Shown here: piece by piece, positions 1-7,577 of the stretch
How the letters are laid out: every line of letters starts with the position of its first letter
Numbering within the stretch: position 1 is the stretch's first letter
DNA from: Desulfoprunum benzoelyticum
GTDB lineage: Bacteria > Desulfobacterota > Desulfobulbia > Desulfobulbales > Desulfocapsaceae
Direction of reading: 5' to 3'
Assembly (NCBI RefSeq): GCF_014201505.1
Contig: NZ_JACHEO010000011.1
Location: 55,683 to 119,682, forward strand
Length of the DNA: 64,000 bases
Position numbers and translations under genes: made by a program
Notes under the pieces: generated by a model
Databases searched by the model: none
Told to the model about the DNA's origin: nothing
What the model saw: the letters and a program-made list of their open reading frames with translations, nothing else

Positions 1-1
1 T

Positions 2-364
2 ACCGATCCAGGACCCCTTTGTGGTTTTTGCAACCATTTGACAAGCTGCCCCAGGTTCGAGGCCGAAGAGGTTCCGCACCTGGCAGCGAGTGTCAATGAA
101 TTGCGGGAACTGCAAGCAAACGAGAAGAAGTTCAAGGATAAGGTTAATCCTTGCAAGCAAAAGATTTTTGCCATTGTCCAGAAAAGAGGATCCATCAAAT
201 CAGGCGGTTGCGTTCTCAGAGCGGCAACCAGAACAAGAAAGCATCTCGTTACGAGTCGGCTTGATCACTTTTTGAGAGATCATGGCAGCTCCATCGACGA
301 ATTCCAAGAAGATCGGTCTTTCTCCTTTCTGGAGATAAAAAAAGCAAACACTGCCTCAGCGTAA
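2..364 (+). CDS. C-terminal part of a cysteine-containing protein, possibly a PD-(D/E)XK (RecB/Cas4-like) nuclease; 5' end outside window
   Basis: The frame is open from the window edge, so the gene starts upstream and only about 120 C-terminal residues are visible. The first visible residues carry a C-x2-C-x6-C arrangement (CGFC then TSC), followed by a basic, partly helical tail. In Cas4/AddB-like nucleases such cysteines near the C-terminus bind an iron-sulfur cluster, and plasmids often carry such a nuclease next to ssb. The assignment is inference from this tail and the neighbourhood; the catalytic core is not in view. It lies about 105 bp upstream of ssb in the same direction and could be the preceding operon gene. 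Confidence 0.45.
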   Translation, partial: TDPGPLCGFCNHLTSCPRFEAEEVPHLAASVNELRELQANEKKFKDKVNPCKQKIFAIVQKRGSIKSGGCVLRAATRTRKHLVTSRLDHFLRDHGSSIDEFQEDRSFSFLEIKKANTASA

Positions 365-386
365 GGCAAACAAAAACATCCCAGCT

Positions 387-428
387 CGGGGAGATCCTTT
401 TCCCACGGTGGGAATCTGCATTTCTCCG
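387..428 (+). promoter_or_regulatory. Nested leader hairpin 1, upstream of ssb
   Basis: An outer stem pairs 387-394 (CGGGGAGA) with 421-428 (TTTCTCCG) and encloses a short hairpin CCCA-CGG-TGGG at 402-412. It ends about 40 nt before the ssb start and about 30 nt before its Shine-Dalgarno (aagaggag). The same two-helix architecture recurs before the next five genes, so it is more likely a regulatory RNA element than a chance palindrome. Function is not known. Confidence 0.5.
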
Positions 429-469
429 AAATTCTATGTTTTATCAATCTTTCATAAGAGGAGAACGAC

Positions 470-871
470 ATGAACAAGACAATGATAATCGGAAACTTAG
501 GCAACGATCCTGAATTGCATTACACCAAAAACAGTGCTGCTCCGGTGACAACGTTATCAATTGCCACAACCGAGCGGTGGAAAGACGCTGATGGTAACAA
601 GCAGGAACAGACAGATTGGCATCGTGTCGTTGCCTGGGGAGGACTTGCCGTCGTGTGCGGTGAACATCTTCATAAAGGCGACAAAGTCTACATTGAGGGA
701 CGACTTCGTACACGGAAATGGGAAGATCAGGACGGCATCACCCGTTATACCACTGAAATTATCGCCAGAGAAATGGAGATGCTCGGTGGTCATGGCGACA
801 GGAATGCTGGCAGCATTCCGCCGAACAGTGATACCGCCGAACCACCCCTGCCGGAAGATGTTCCTTTCTAA
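470..871 (+). CDS. ssb: Single-stranded DNA-binding protein (SSB)
   Basis: A 133-residue SSB that binds and protects single-stranded DNA during plasmid replication and after conjugative transfer. The N-terminal OB fold (about residues 1-108) begins MNKTMIIGNLGNDPEL and contains the typical DWHRVVAWG and YIEGRLRTRKW segments. A short linker leads to an acidic tail ending EDVPF, close to the DDIPF peptide that recruits SSB partner proteins. The protein is shorter than chromosomal SSBs (about 170-180), mainly through the linker, as is common for plasmid SSBs. The start is supported by aagaggagaacgac just before the ATG. It is the first complete gene of a plasmid-maintenance block whose members each carry a leader hairpin. 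Confidence 0.93.
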   Translation: MNKTMIIGNLGNDPELHYTKNSAAPVTTLSIATTERWKDADGNKQEQTDWHRVVAWGGLAVVCGEHLHKGDKVYIEGRLRTRKWEDQDGITRYTTEIIAREMEMLGGHGDRNAGSIPPNSDTAEPPLPEDVPF

Positions 872-913
872 CCGATTACATCAACCACAAGAAAAGGATA
901 ACGAAAGATCAGA

Positions 914-965
914 GAAAATCCCGGCGGCATGCGCCATCACCTGCAATCTCAGGGCCGGGATTTTC
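914..965 (+). promoter_or_regulatory. Nested leader hairpin 2, upstream of the methyltransferase gene
   Basis: A perfect 12-bp outer stem pairs GAAAATCCCGGC (914-925) with GCCGGGATTTTC (954-965). Inside is a small hairpin GGC-ATGC-GCC (926-935). It stops 18 nt before the strong AGGAGG at 983-988. The T-rich 3' side could also act as a weak attenuator. Same architecture as the other leaders of this block. Confidence 0.5.
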
Positions 966-995
966 ATTTTCTTCACGCTGTCAGGAGGAAAAACA

Positions 996-2033
996 ATGGC
1001 AAGACTCGCATCCCAGGCAAAAGCCGGCTTTTATCCAACTCCGGATAAAGTCTGCGACCTGCTGAAAACAAAAATATCATTTGAAGATGGTGCCAGACTG
1101 CTTGATCCATGTTGCGGAGAAGGGAAAACCCTTTCCAACCTGGCTCAGCAATCAATGGCTCTCACTACCTATGGAATAGAACTCGACCACCAGAGAGCTC
1201 AAAGGGCCAAATCGAGGCTTACCAAAGTGTTGTGGGGAGATGGTTTGACTGAAATGAAAATCTCACCACACTCATTTGGCCTGCTCTACCTGAACCCTCC
1301 CTATGACACTGCGATAAACCAAGATGGCAAGTCACAGCGGCTGGAAGCACAGTTTTTGCGGCGCTATCTTGGTACCCTGCAGCAAGGAGGCTATCTGGTC
1401 CTGATCATTCCCTACTATATCCTCAAGCACTGTGCCAAACCCCTGGCCAGGTATTTCAAGATCCAGGTGCTTGGCTTTCCTGAAGATGAATTCCTACCAT
1501 TCAAACAGTGTATCGTGGTTGGCAGGAAACAATTGCTTGCTCCCAGGGAACAAGCGATACAAATAGAGTCTCATCTTGTAGAACTGTCGGACATGGATCC
1601 CGATGAATTTATGGATTCTGTTTTTACCCTGGAAGATATGGCGCCCATCATCGTGCCGGTCACGTCAAAGCCGCTTCTAAATTTTACGGCAAATAAGACA
1701 GATCCGCTTGAAGCCATCCCCCTTGTTCGTAAGGTTGGAGTGTTAAAAAACCTGCTAGAGGATCTTACGCCAAAGAAAAACACTGAAATCCGTCCATTGA
1801 CCCCGCTGGAAAACGGCCACCTGGCCTTGATGCTGGCTGGCGGTTATATGAACGGAGCGATTGAAAAAGATGGTCGGCAACTGGTGATTAAAGGTGTTGT
1901 CCGTAAGTCTGAGAAAGTGATCAGTGTTCATGAGAACGAATCAGGCGAAGGCACTATTACGACACGAGACCAGTACACGCCAACCGTCAAGGTCATTGAC
2001 ATGCAGGCAGCTGAACTGCTCAATGTTCAGTAG
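996..2033 (+). CDS. DNA adenine methyltransferase-like protein (DUF6094 type)
   Basis: A 345-residue class I SAM-dependent methyltransferase. The SAM-binding motif I is LLDPCCGEGKTL (about residues 32-43) and the catalytic motif IV is NPPYD (about 101-105), the N6-adenine/N4-cytosine type, so DNA adenine methylation is likely. The N-terminus (MARLASQAKAGFYPTP) is typical of DUF6094 proteins found on plasmids and integrative elements next to an SNF2-like helicase, as here. The frame is open far upstream, but the ATG at 996 is chosen because AGGAGG lies 8 nt before it and the leader hairpin ends there. The target site and any endonuclease partner are not visible; protection of the incoming plasmid from host restriction is a plausible role. 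Confidence 0.8.
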   Translation: MARLASQAKAGFYPTPDKVCDLLKTKISFEDGARLLDPCCGEGKTLSNLAQQSMALTTYGIELDHQRAQRAKSRLTKVLWGDGLTEMKISPHSFGLLYLNPPYDTAINQDGKSQRLEAQFLRRYLGTLQQGGYLVLIIPYYILKHCAKPLARYFKIQVLGFPEDEFLPFKQCIVVGRKQLLAPREQAIQIESHLVELSDMDPDEFMDSVFTLEDMAPIIVPVTSKPLLNFTANKTDPLEAIPLVRKVGVLKNLLEDLTPKKNTEIRPLTPLENGHLALMLAGGYMNGAIEKDGRQLVIKGVVRKSEKVISVHENESGEGTITTRDQYTPTVKVIDMQAAELLNVQ

Positions 2034-2057
2034 TCGTTACCTCACACTTACCCATCT

Positions 2058-2091
2058 GGGAGAGCATCCCCCGCGTGGGGATCTCTCTCCC
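2058..2091 (+). promoter_or_regulatory. Nested leader hairpin 3, upstream of the 189-residue unknown gene
   Basis: Outer stem GGGAGAG (2058-2064) with CTCTCCC (2085-2091); inner hairpin ATCCCC (2066-2071), loop CGCGT, GGGGAT (2077-2082). It ends 20 nt before the next start codon and its caggagag Shine-Dalgarno. Compact and almost fully base-paired, this is the clearest member of the leader family. Confidence 0.55.
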
Positions 2092-2110
2092 TTTCACACA
2101 GGAGAGATAC

Positions 2111-2680
2111 ATGTTTAAAAACGAAAAATATGTAACAGTGCAAACCGCTGGTTTTATCACCTACTGTGACGCTCTGATTGCAAGAGCCACCGGTGGTGAA
2201 CTTGAGGCCTATTTATTCAGCCTTATCGGCACACCATCCCATATCAAAGCATCTTCTGCTGTTCTATTTGGCGGGGAGACCTGCCGTATATCAAGCCAGG
2301 ATGATCTACCCCAAAACGTCAGTTTTTCTGGGGCAGTGCGAACCTGTCGGACCCGCAAGATTGGTGAAACGGTCAACAAGATTATGGTGAGTGAAAATCA
2401 TTTTCCGGAAACTTGTAGCCAGGTCACCTCTTCAACAGTTGTCTTTGGTCCCGATATATCCCTGGTGCAAGAGCGCTCTTTTCTGCGGCTCGATGTGGCA
2501 ACCAGTATTCCCTTGAAGCCGCAATGGCAAGGTTGGCTTTGGGATGAAATTTTGCAGCCCGAGAAACTCTACTCTTTTGGTGGAGACGAGCTTCGCGAGG
2601 CCTACCTTATAACATGGCCAGTGGATGACACGCTTCAAGAACAAATCCTTGAAGGAGTGAAACAGAGATATTTGACGTAA
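2111..2680 (+). CDS. Hypothetical protein of the plasmid-maintenance block
   Basis: A 189-residue protein that I do not recognise. It is predicted soluble, without signal peptide or membrane segment, and has scattered cysteines (FGGETCRIS, RTCRTRK, ETCSQV) with no clear zinc motif. The start at 2111 is supported by caggagagatac directly upstream, preferred over an in-frame ATG at 2075 that would lie inside the leader hairpin. It sits between the methyltransferase and the SNF2-like helicase, all in one direction and each with its own leader, so it probably belongs to the same replication/establishment programme. No function is claimed. Confidence 0.7.
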   Translation: MFKNEKYVTVQTAGFITYCDALIARATGGELEAYLFSLIGTPSHIKASSAVLFGGETCRISSQDDLPQNVSFSGAVRTCRTRKIGETVNKIMVSENHFPETCSQVTSSTVVFGPDISLVQERSFLRLDVATSIPLKPQWQGWLWDEILQPEKLYSFGGDELREAYLITWPVDDTLQEQILEGVKQRYLT

Positions 2681-2704
2681 TTAAAACGAACCTACCCATA
2701 GGAG

Positions 2705-2738
2705 GGCGAACAAAGCCCTTTGGGGGACATTGTTTGCC
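2705..2738 (+). promoter_or_regulatory. Nested leader hairpin 4, upstream of the SNF2-like helicase gene
   Basis: Outer stem GGCGAACAA (2705-2713) with TTGTTTGCC (2730-2738), nine pairs including one G-T; inner hairpin CCC-TTT-GGG at 2716-2724. It is followed by the Shine-Dalgarno aaaaaggaagg before the ATG at 2770. Confidence 0.5.
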
Positions 2739-2769
2739 TTTCCCATAGCTTAAAAAAGGAAGGTGAACG

Positions 2770-5145
2770 ATGGAAGTCAACACTCGTGCACTTGATCCGA
2801 AAGCACAGATCCAGAGTGCTCCTGATCAGGTAACAACCAAAACAGTAAAGCTGGCTGATTTCTTGGGTGATTGGGGCAATATCCTCAAAGCCCAGGTCAT
2901 CAAGAATATGAATCCGGTCTATTCGCCCAAGGCGGAGGATGATTGGGACATAGCGGCCAGGAAAAAGCTACAACAACTGATTCGTCCTCCATTTGCCTCA
3001 CAGACCAGGCGGGGAATTCTCCCTGTAGCCCGATCGTTTTACAAAGAAGATCACAAGGCTGCTTTCCTGGTTGGCGAGATGGGAGCCGGCAAGACCTTTA
3101 TGGGGCTTGCGATGGCGTATCTCATTCCAAAATCATCCAAAAGAATCCTGATCCAATGCCCGGGTCACCTGGTCAAAAAATGGATCCGGGAGGCAGAGGA
3201 AACCATACCAGGTTGCTCTTGCTATAACCTGGATGACAAAAGTATGAAGCAGCTTCTTGCCCACAAACTGCATGCAACCAGGCCGTTTGGTACTGAGATC
3301 TGGGTTATCGGCAAAGAGCGGGCAAAGCTGCATTTTCAACGGAAACAAAATATCATCCTGCGACGAGGTGCCGAATGCTGCCCGGATTGCGGCAAAGCGG
3401 TTGAAGTATCGGAAACCGACAAGTCGCCAATCTGTGAACACTGCAGAGCAAGATTGTGGGCTGCAGACAGGGATAAGGTCCGGCGCTATGCCAAGGCTGA
3501 GTTTATAAAAAGGTTTTTTCCAAAGAACTTCTTTGATCTGCTTATTCTCGATGAGGTCCACGAACTCAAAGGCGGCGGTACGGCCCAGGGCCAGGCAATG
3601 AGTTGTCTGATCGCAAAATCCAAAAAGATACTGGCTCTCACCGGAACCCTCATGGGCGGTTACTCCAAAGACCTTTTTTATCTTCTCTGGCGGATGTTTC
3701 CAGGCCAGATGAAAGCAGCCGGCTTTGAGTATGGCCGTACTCTGCAGTTTGCCGAACGCTACGGCGTCGTCCAGCGTACCTATGACAGTAAAGACATAGC
3801 TGCGAGTCTGAATATCGCAAGTATCGGTCGTAAAATCGGTAGATCAAGAGTCAAGGAGGCACCGGGTATTTCACCGCTGCTTCTGCCAAATCTGCTGCTT
3901 GAACGTTCAGTCTTTGTACGGCTGGCGGATATCAGTGACGCATTACCGGATTATGATGAAATCATTGTGCCGGTGGCCATGAACGAGGACCAGCAAACAG
4001 AATATGACCAGTTGTCCGATAGTCTGATGTCAGCGACCAGGCAGGCCCTGGCCCGTGGCGACATGCGGCTTCTAGGCAAGATGCTCCAGTCATTACTGGC
4101 GTATCCTGATGGTTGCCGTGTCGAGGAACTGGTTACCCTTGACAAAAATGGTACTGAAGAAATCGTCGGCAGTGCACAGGCACTGGAGGATATCGACTTA
4201 CTCCCCAAGGAAGCGCGTCTTCTCGAGATTCTTGCAGCTGAGAAGAAGCAGGGGCGAAAGGTTGCTGTCTTTCTGGAGCATACTGGAACGCGGGATTTGC
4301 TGCCGACCCTGCAAGAAAAACTCAGCACAAACGGTTTTTCTCCACTGGTAATGAGGAGTCAGGCCATAAGGCCCGAAAATCGTGAAGAATGGCTGAAAGA
4401 CAAAATGACAACAGACAGGTATGACTGTCTGGTTTGTAATCCGAACCTGGTGAAAACCGGTTTAGATCTGCTGGATTTTCCTACCATCATCTTTTTTCAA
4501 TGCGGTTATTCGGTCTTTACTCTGCGTCAGGCCAGCCGTCGTTCATGGCGTATTGGCCAGCATTTACCGGTACGGGTGTTTTATATGGCCTATGCTGGGA
4601 CAATGCAGGGAAAGGCCCTCTCCCTGATGGCCCAGAAGATGGAAACATCGCTGGCTGTCGAAGGCGAGTTGTCCGATCAGGGGCTGGCTGCCTTGTCGGA
4701 ATCCGATAACTCCATGATGTATGAACTTGCCAAGGCCCTCACCGGCAAGAAAACAGTGGGCTCCATGGACGATGCCTGGACCAGATACAAACAGCACCAG
4801 CTTATTTCGTGCCTGTCTCTTGATGATGATCAGGATGTCCGGGAGACCACAACAACCACTATCAAGACGACCACGACCATGACAACAACTGCCGGCTCCA
4901 CTTCGATTACGCATGAATTCATTGTGCGTGGCAAGGTGTATGTCCAAAATGACGGTGCAGTTGTCTATATTGGCCGTAACCGATTTGATCTGAAAGCCGG
5001 GGCCGTCTATTGGGCCGGAAGAAAGATCGGTTGGTATGACCGCAAAGGATGTGGCGAGATAAACGAAAAACCAATCCGTATTTACCGGCCTGAAGAGTCG
5101 CAAGGCTTTGTGCTGGCGGAAATACGAAAGCGACAAACAGCGTAA
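2770..5145 (+). CDS. SNF2-like superfamily 2 DEAD/DEAH-box helicase, plasmid/ICE type
   Basis: A 791-residue superfamily 2 ATPase that would translocate on or remodel DNA. Visible motifs: Walker A GEMGAGKT (about 102-109), a four-cysteine zinc ribbon CPDCGK...CEHCRA (about 203-227), DEVH Walker B (about 259-262), the TGT motif III (LALTGTLMGG, about 290) and motif VI QASRRSWRIGQ (about 587-597), the SNF2-like helicase end. A very threonine-rich stretch (about 693-708, encoded near 4846-4895) links to an unrecognised C-terminal domain of about 80 residues. Helicases of this type commonly sit beside a DUF6094 methyltransferase on mobile elements, as here. The start has a good Shine-Dalgarno. 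The precise role in replication, transfer or defence is not known. Confidence 0.82.
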   Translation: MEVNTRALDPKAQIQSAPDQVTTKTVKLADFLGDWGNILKAQVIKNMNPVYSPKAEDDWDIAARKKLQQLIRPPFASQTRRGILPVARSFYKEDHKAAFLVGEMGAGKTFMGLAMAYLIPKSSKRILIQCPGHLVKKWIREAEETIPGCSCYNLDDKSMKQLLAHKLHATRPFGTEIWVIGKERAKLHFQRKQNIILRRGAECCPDCGKAVEVSETDKSPICEHCRARLWAADRDKVRRYAKAEFIKRFFPKNFFDLLILDEVHELKGGGTAQGQAMSCLIAKSKKILALTGTLMGGYSKDLFYLLWRMFPGQMKAAGFEYGRTLQFAERYGVVQRTYDSKDIAASLNIASIGRKIGRSRVKEAPGISPLLLPNLLLERSVFVRLADISDALPDYDEIIVPVAMNEDQQTEYDQLSDSLMSATRQALARGDMRLLGKMLQSLLAYPDGCRVEELVTLDKNGTEEIVGSAQALEDIDLLPKEARLLEILAAEKKQGRKVAVFLEHTGTRDLLPTLQEKLSTNGFSPLVMRSQAIRPENREEWLKDKMTTDRYDCLVCNPNLVKTGLDLLDFPTIIFFQCGYSVFTLRQASRRSWRIGQHLPVRVFYMAYAGTMQGKALSLMAQKMETSLAVEGELSDQGLAALSESDNSMMYELAKALTGKKTVGSMDDAWTRYKQHQLISCLSLDDDQDVRETTTTTIKTTTTMTTTAGSTSITHEFIVRGKVYVQNDGAVVYIGRNRFDLKAGAVYWAGRKIGWYDRKGCGEINEKPIRIYRPEESQGFVLAEIRKRQTA

Positions 5146-5164
5146 CACCAACAACCATTCACCT

Positions 5165-5211
5165 GACCAGGGGAATCAATTCCCTGGAACGGGGCATTGG
5201 TTTCTCTGGTC
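5165..5211 (+). promoter_or_regulatory. Nested leader hairpin 5, upstream of radC
   Basis: Outer stem GACCAG (5165-5170) with CTGGTC (5206-5211), extended inwards by GAATCAAT pairing with ATTGGTTTC with one bulged base; inner loop segment CCC-TGGAAC-GGG at 5182-5193. It ends only 17 nt from the radC start, just before the aaaggagg Shine-Dalgarno. Confidence 0.5.
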
Positions 5212-5227
5212 CCAAAGGAGGAAGCCA

Positions 5228-5710
5228 ATGCTCTTTGTAAAAGATCAGGATGGTGAATATCATCCCGCACCGAAAAAGTTGGTTCTCACCGAGGCGAATA
5301 AGCTCATAGGCTACCAACTGCGACGCGGTGCCTCTATTCTCTCTTCAGAATGCGCCAAGGCGGTTATCGGCTGTAAGCTCCGTGGTAGACAGTGTGAAGT
5401 TTTTGCCTGCCTGTTTCTGGACTCAAAGCATCGGGTCCTTGCATTCAAGGAGATGTTCACAGGTACAATCAACCACACAACGGTCCATCCGAGAGAGATA
5501 GTCAAAGAGGCCCTGCAGCTCAATGCCGAGGCAATCATCCTGGCCCACAATCACCCCTCAGGTGGCAGTGAGCCAAGCACTCAGGATATTTCCCTGACGA
5601 CTACCCTGACCAATATTCTGAAAATCATAGATGTGCGGATCCTCGATCACCTGGTAGTCGGTGATGAGGTTACCGCGTTTTCCGATCTGGGAATTTTACC
5701 GGAGAAATAA
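5228..5710 (+). CDS. radC: RadC-family JAB/MPN metalloprotein
   Basis: A 160-residue RadC-like protein with the JAMM/MPN+ zinc motif HNHPSGGSEPSTQD (about residues 105-118), preceded by the conserved VHPREIVKEALQLNAEAIILAHNH helix. It lacks the N-terminal helix-hairpin-helix part of chromosomal RadC (about 220 residues), which is usual for the plasmid and genomic-island versions. The historical DNA-repair role of RadC is doubtful; the family's substrate is unknown, although the fold is that of a metalloisopeptidase or deaminase-like enzyme. The start at 5228 is chosen for AAAGGAGG just upstream rather than the longer in-frame extension into the leader hairpin. Confidence 0.88.
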   Translation: MLFVKDQDGEYHPAPKKLVLTEANKLIGYQLRRGASILSSECAKAVIGCKLRGRQCEVFACLFLDSKHRVLAFKEMFTGTINHTTVHPREIVKEALQLNAEAIILAHNHPSGGSEPSTQDISLTTTLTNILKIIDVRILDHLVVGDEVTAFSDLGILPEK

Positions 5711-5728
5711 CCACACATCCCATAACAA

Positions 5729-5764
5729 GGGGCAGACATGTCCCTTCGGGGGAGTGGCCTGCCC
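5729..5764 (+). promoter_or_regulatory. Nested leader hairpin 6, upstream of the DUF932 gene
   Basis: Outer stem GGGCAG (5730-5735) with CTGCCC (5759-5764); inner hairpin CCC-TTC-GGG at 5742-5750. It lies 33 nt before the start codon, ahead of the Shine-Dalgarno caaggaggcagg. Its inner hairpin resembles that of leader 4 and the loop of the terminator at the end of the block. Confidence 0.5.
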
Positions 5765-5797
5765 TATTGATAGACAACAAAAATCAAGGAGGCAGGT

Positions 5798-6625
5798 ATG
5801 AACGTAATCAAAACTTTAACCAACGACAACATAATCACCCTCGCACCGGCAGCCGGATCTCTGGCACCCATTGGCACCGTTTCGTCAAGGTATTCATTTG
5901 TGCCGACTTTAACGGCGGTCGATCTGCTGCGTGAAGCAGGATGGTTTCCGATCCATGCGGAGCAAAGCATAGTACGCAAAACTGAGCGGGAAGGGTACCA
6001 GCGGCACCTGATTCGTTTTGCCAAAAATGGCTTGTCATTCGACGGTGAACGGGTTGACCTGGTTCTCTATAATTCCCACGACTGTGGCTGTGCCTTTAAG
6101 CTGATAGCTTCAGTCTGGCGGCAGATATGCGGCAACGGATTGATGGTTGCCTCGGAGTTTGCCAACTTCAGCCATAAGCATATCGGCTTCAGTCCGGATG
6201 CATTTATCCATTCAGCTGGCGAGATTGCATCTGCAGCCGGAACCATTGCCGAGCGGGTAGACGAGATGAAGGTAATCGAGATGACTCCGGACGAGCGAGG
6301 CGTTTTTGCCCAGGCAGCGCATAGCCTGATTTATGACGAGCCCGACCAGGCCCCCGTGCAGCCACATCAATTGCTTGATGAACGGCGCTATGACGACAAG
6401 GGTAATGATCTCTGGACAACATTCAACGTGATCCAGGAAAATGTCATGCGTGGCGGCCTCAAAGGCATTACCAGAGGCGGCGACGGACGACTCAGGAGAG
6501 CAACCACACGACCGGTCAAAGCACTTGATCGAAATATCAAACTGAACCAGGCGCTTTGGTTCTTGACGGAAAAAATGGCAGAGCTGAAGCAAGTCGAGGG
6601 GAATCTTTCGACTGTATCGGCTTAA
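5798..6625 (+). CDS. DUF932 domain-containing protein
   Basis: A 275-residue DUF932 protein, a family widespread on plasmids, integrative elements and phages. Recognisable segments are the N-terminal SSRYSFVPTLTAVDLLREAGWFP, the HLIRF strand, DLVLYNSHDCGCAFKLIASVWRQICGNGLMVAS (conserved family core, about 87-120) and a helical C-terminal half. No catalytic residues are known for the family and its function is unknown; frequent company with radC and ssb suggests a role in plasmid establishment or anti-restriction (inference). It is the last gene of the leader-hairpin block and is followed 20 bp later by a rho-independent terminator. Confidence 0.85.
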   Translation: MNVIKTLTNDNIITLAPAAGSLAPIGTVSSRYSFVPTLTAVDLLREAGWFPIHAEQSIVRKTEREGYQRHLIRFAKNGLSFDGERVDLVLYNSHDCGCAFKLIASVWRQICGNGLMVASEFANFSHKHIGFSPDAFIHSAGEIASAAGTIAERVDEMKVIEMTPDERGVFAQAAHSLIYDEPDQAPVQPHQLLDERRYDDKGNDLWTTFNVIQENVMRGGLKGITRGGDGRLRRATTRPVKALDRNIKLNQALWFLTEKMAELKQVEGNLSTVSA

Positions 6626-6646
6626 GCAGCCATTTACCACTACACT

Positions 6647-6676
6647 AGCCGTCTCCTTCGGGGGACGGCTTTTTTG
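6647..6676 (+). terminator. Rho-independent terminator closing the maintenance block
   Basis: Perfect stem AGCCGTC (6647-6653) / GACGGCT (6664-6670) closed by CC-TTCG-GG, followed directly by a run of T. It lies 22 bp after the DUF932 stop and separates this block from parA. Confidence 0.85.
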
Positions 6677-6740
6677 TTAGCAATGTTTATATCTTTTGTG
6701 CTATATAATGGTATGTGTTTTTCTCTACCTTTCAGTACAT

Positions 6741-6762
6741 ATATACTAGTATATTTAAATAT
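6741..6762. promoter_or_regulatory. Two adjoining A+T palindromes upstream of parA (operator or partition-site candidate)
   Basis: A 14-bp perfect palindrome ATATACTAGTATAT (6741-6754) runs into a 12-bp perfect palindrome ATATTTAAATAT (6751-6762). They lie 45-66 bp before parA and downstream of a TATAAT at 6704-6709. ParA/small-DNA-binding-protein operons are usually autoregulated from repeats at this position, and such repeats can serve as the centromere; the assignment here is by position only. Confidence 0.45.
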
Positions 6763-6806
6763 TACAAAAAAGCTATACAAAATATTCTTTACTACAGGAA
6801 AATACG

Positions 6807-7577
6807 ATGAAAATAATTATACTTAACCAGAAAGGTGGTGCGGGAAAATCAACGATTTCCACAAACATGGCCTATTGTCTGGCTATGTCCGGAAAGAAGA
6901 CGCTTCTTATCGATATGGATCCCCAGGCACACAGCTCTGTTATCTTCTGCCCGGACATTCCCAGAGATCAAACGGTCAATGAGCTGCTCTTAAATAAATC
7001 GTTTAAAATTGACAGTGTCATTCGTCAGGCGGTGGCCGGTGAAGATGAAAATCCGGTTGGGAATCTTTTCATTATCCCCTCCAATATCCACCTGGCCATA
7101 ACTGCCGAACAGATCACGACCAAAATCCACAGGGAAAAGCTTCTCCATAATCATTTGAAGAAGATTGAAAAGGATTTCGACTTCATCATCATCGACTGTC
7201 CACCTACAGTTAATGTACTCACGGTCAATGCTATCTATACCTCCGACCTGATTTTGATCCCGACCATTTACGGACGATATTCCCTGGATGGCATCGCCGA
7301 CCTCTTCAAGTCGATTGAAGATGTGAAAGAGTCCAGCAACTTTAAATATGTGATTTTGAGAAATAGTCGTGACTCCCGTACCAAGCTTTCCAATCTGTAC
7401 GTCGAAGAACAATTGGCACCCTATAAAGAGAATCTGCTGGAAACAGTGATTCGCAGAAATGAGGCCATCAATCAGGCTCAGATGAACAATGAGCCCGTAA
7501 TGGTTTTTGACCCAAGATCTTACGGTGCCGAAGATTTCAAACAACTGACCGAGGAAATTCTCAGCTATGGCAACTAA
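6807..7577 (+). CDS. parA: ParA-family partition ATPase
   Basis: A 256-residue ParA/Soj-like Walker ATPase for active plasmid segregation. It starts with the deviant Walker A KGGAGKST (about residues 9-16), followed by LLIDMDPQAHSS (A' motif) and FIIIDCPPTVN (Walker B, about 127-137). It lacks the N-terminal helix-turn-helix domain of P1/F-type ParA, so it is the short type whose DNA-binding partner does the autoregulation. The next gene overlaps it by 11 bp and is the obvious partner. The upstream palindromes are candidate operator or centromere sites. Confidence 0.9.
   Translation: MKIIILNQKGGAGKSTISTNMAYCLAMSGKKTLLIDMDPQAHSSVIFCPDIPRDQTVNELLLNKSFKIDSVIRQAVAGEDENPVGNLFIIPSNIHLAITAEQITTKIHREKLLHNHLKKIEKDFDFIIIDCPPTVNVLTVNAIYTSDLILIPTIYGRYSLDGIADLFKSIEDVKESSNFKYVILRNSRDSRTKLSNLYVEEQLAPYKENLLETVIRRNEAINQAQMNNEPVMVFDPRSYGAEDFKQLTEEILSYGN

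Noticed and set aside
1..364. A gene starting at the TTG near position 38
   Set aside because: The frame is open back to the window edge with no Shine-Dalgarno at that TTG, so it is treated as the end of a longer gene.
561..995. A 490-residue methyltransferase beginning inside ssb
   Set aside because: The first 145 codons run out of frame through ssb and the leader hairpin and have no similarity; the ATG at 996 has a strong Shine-Dalgarno.
5108..5227. An N-terminal extension of RadC overlapping the helicase gene
   Set aside because: It would translate the leader hairpin, and AAGGAGG stands directly before the ATG at 5228.
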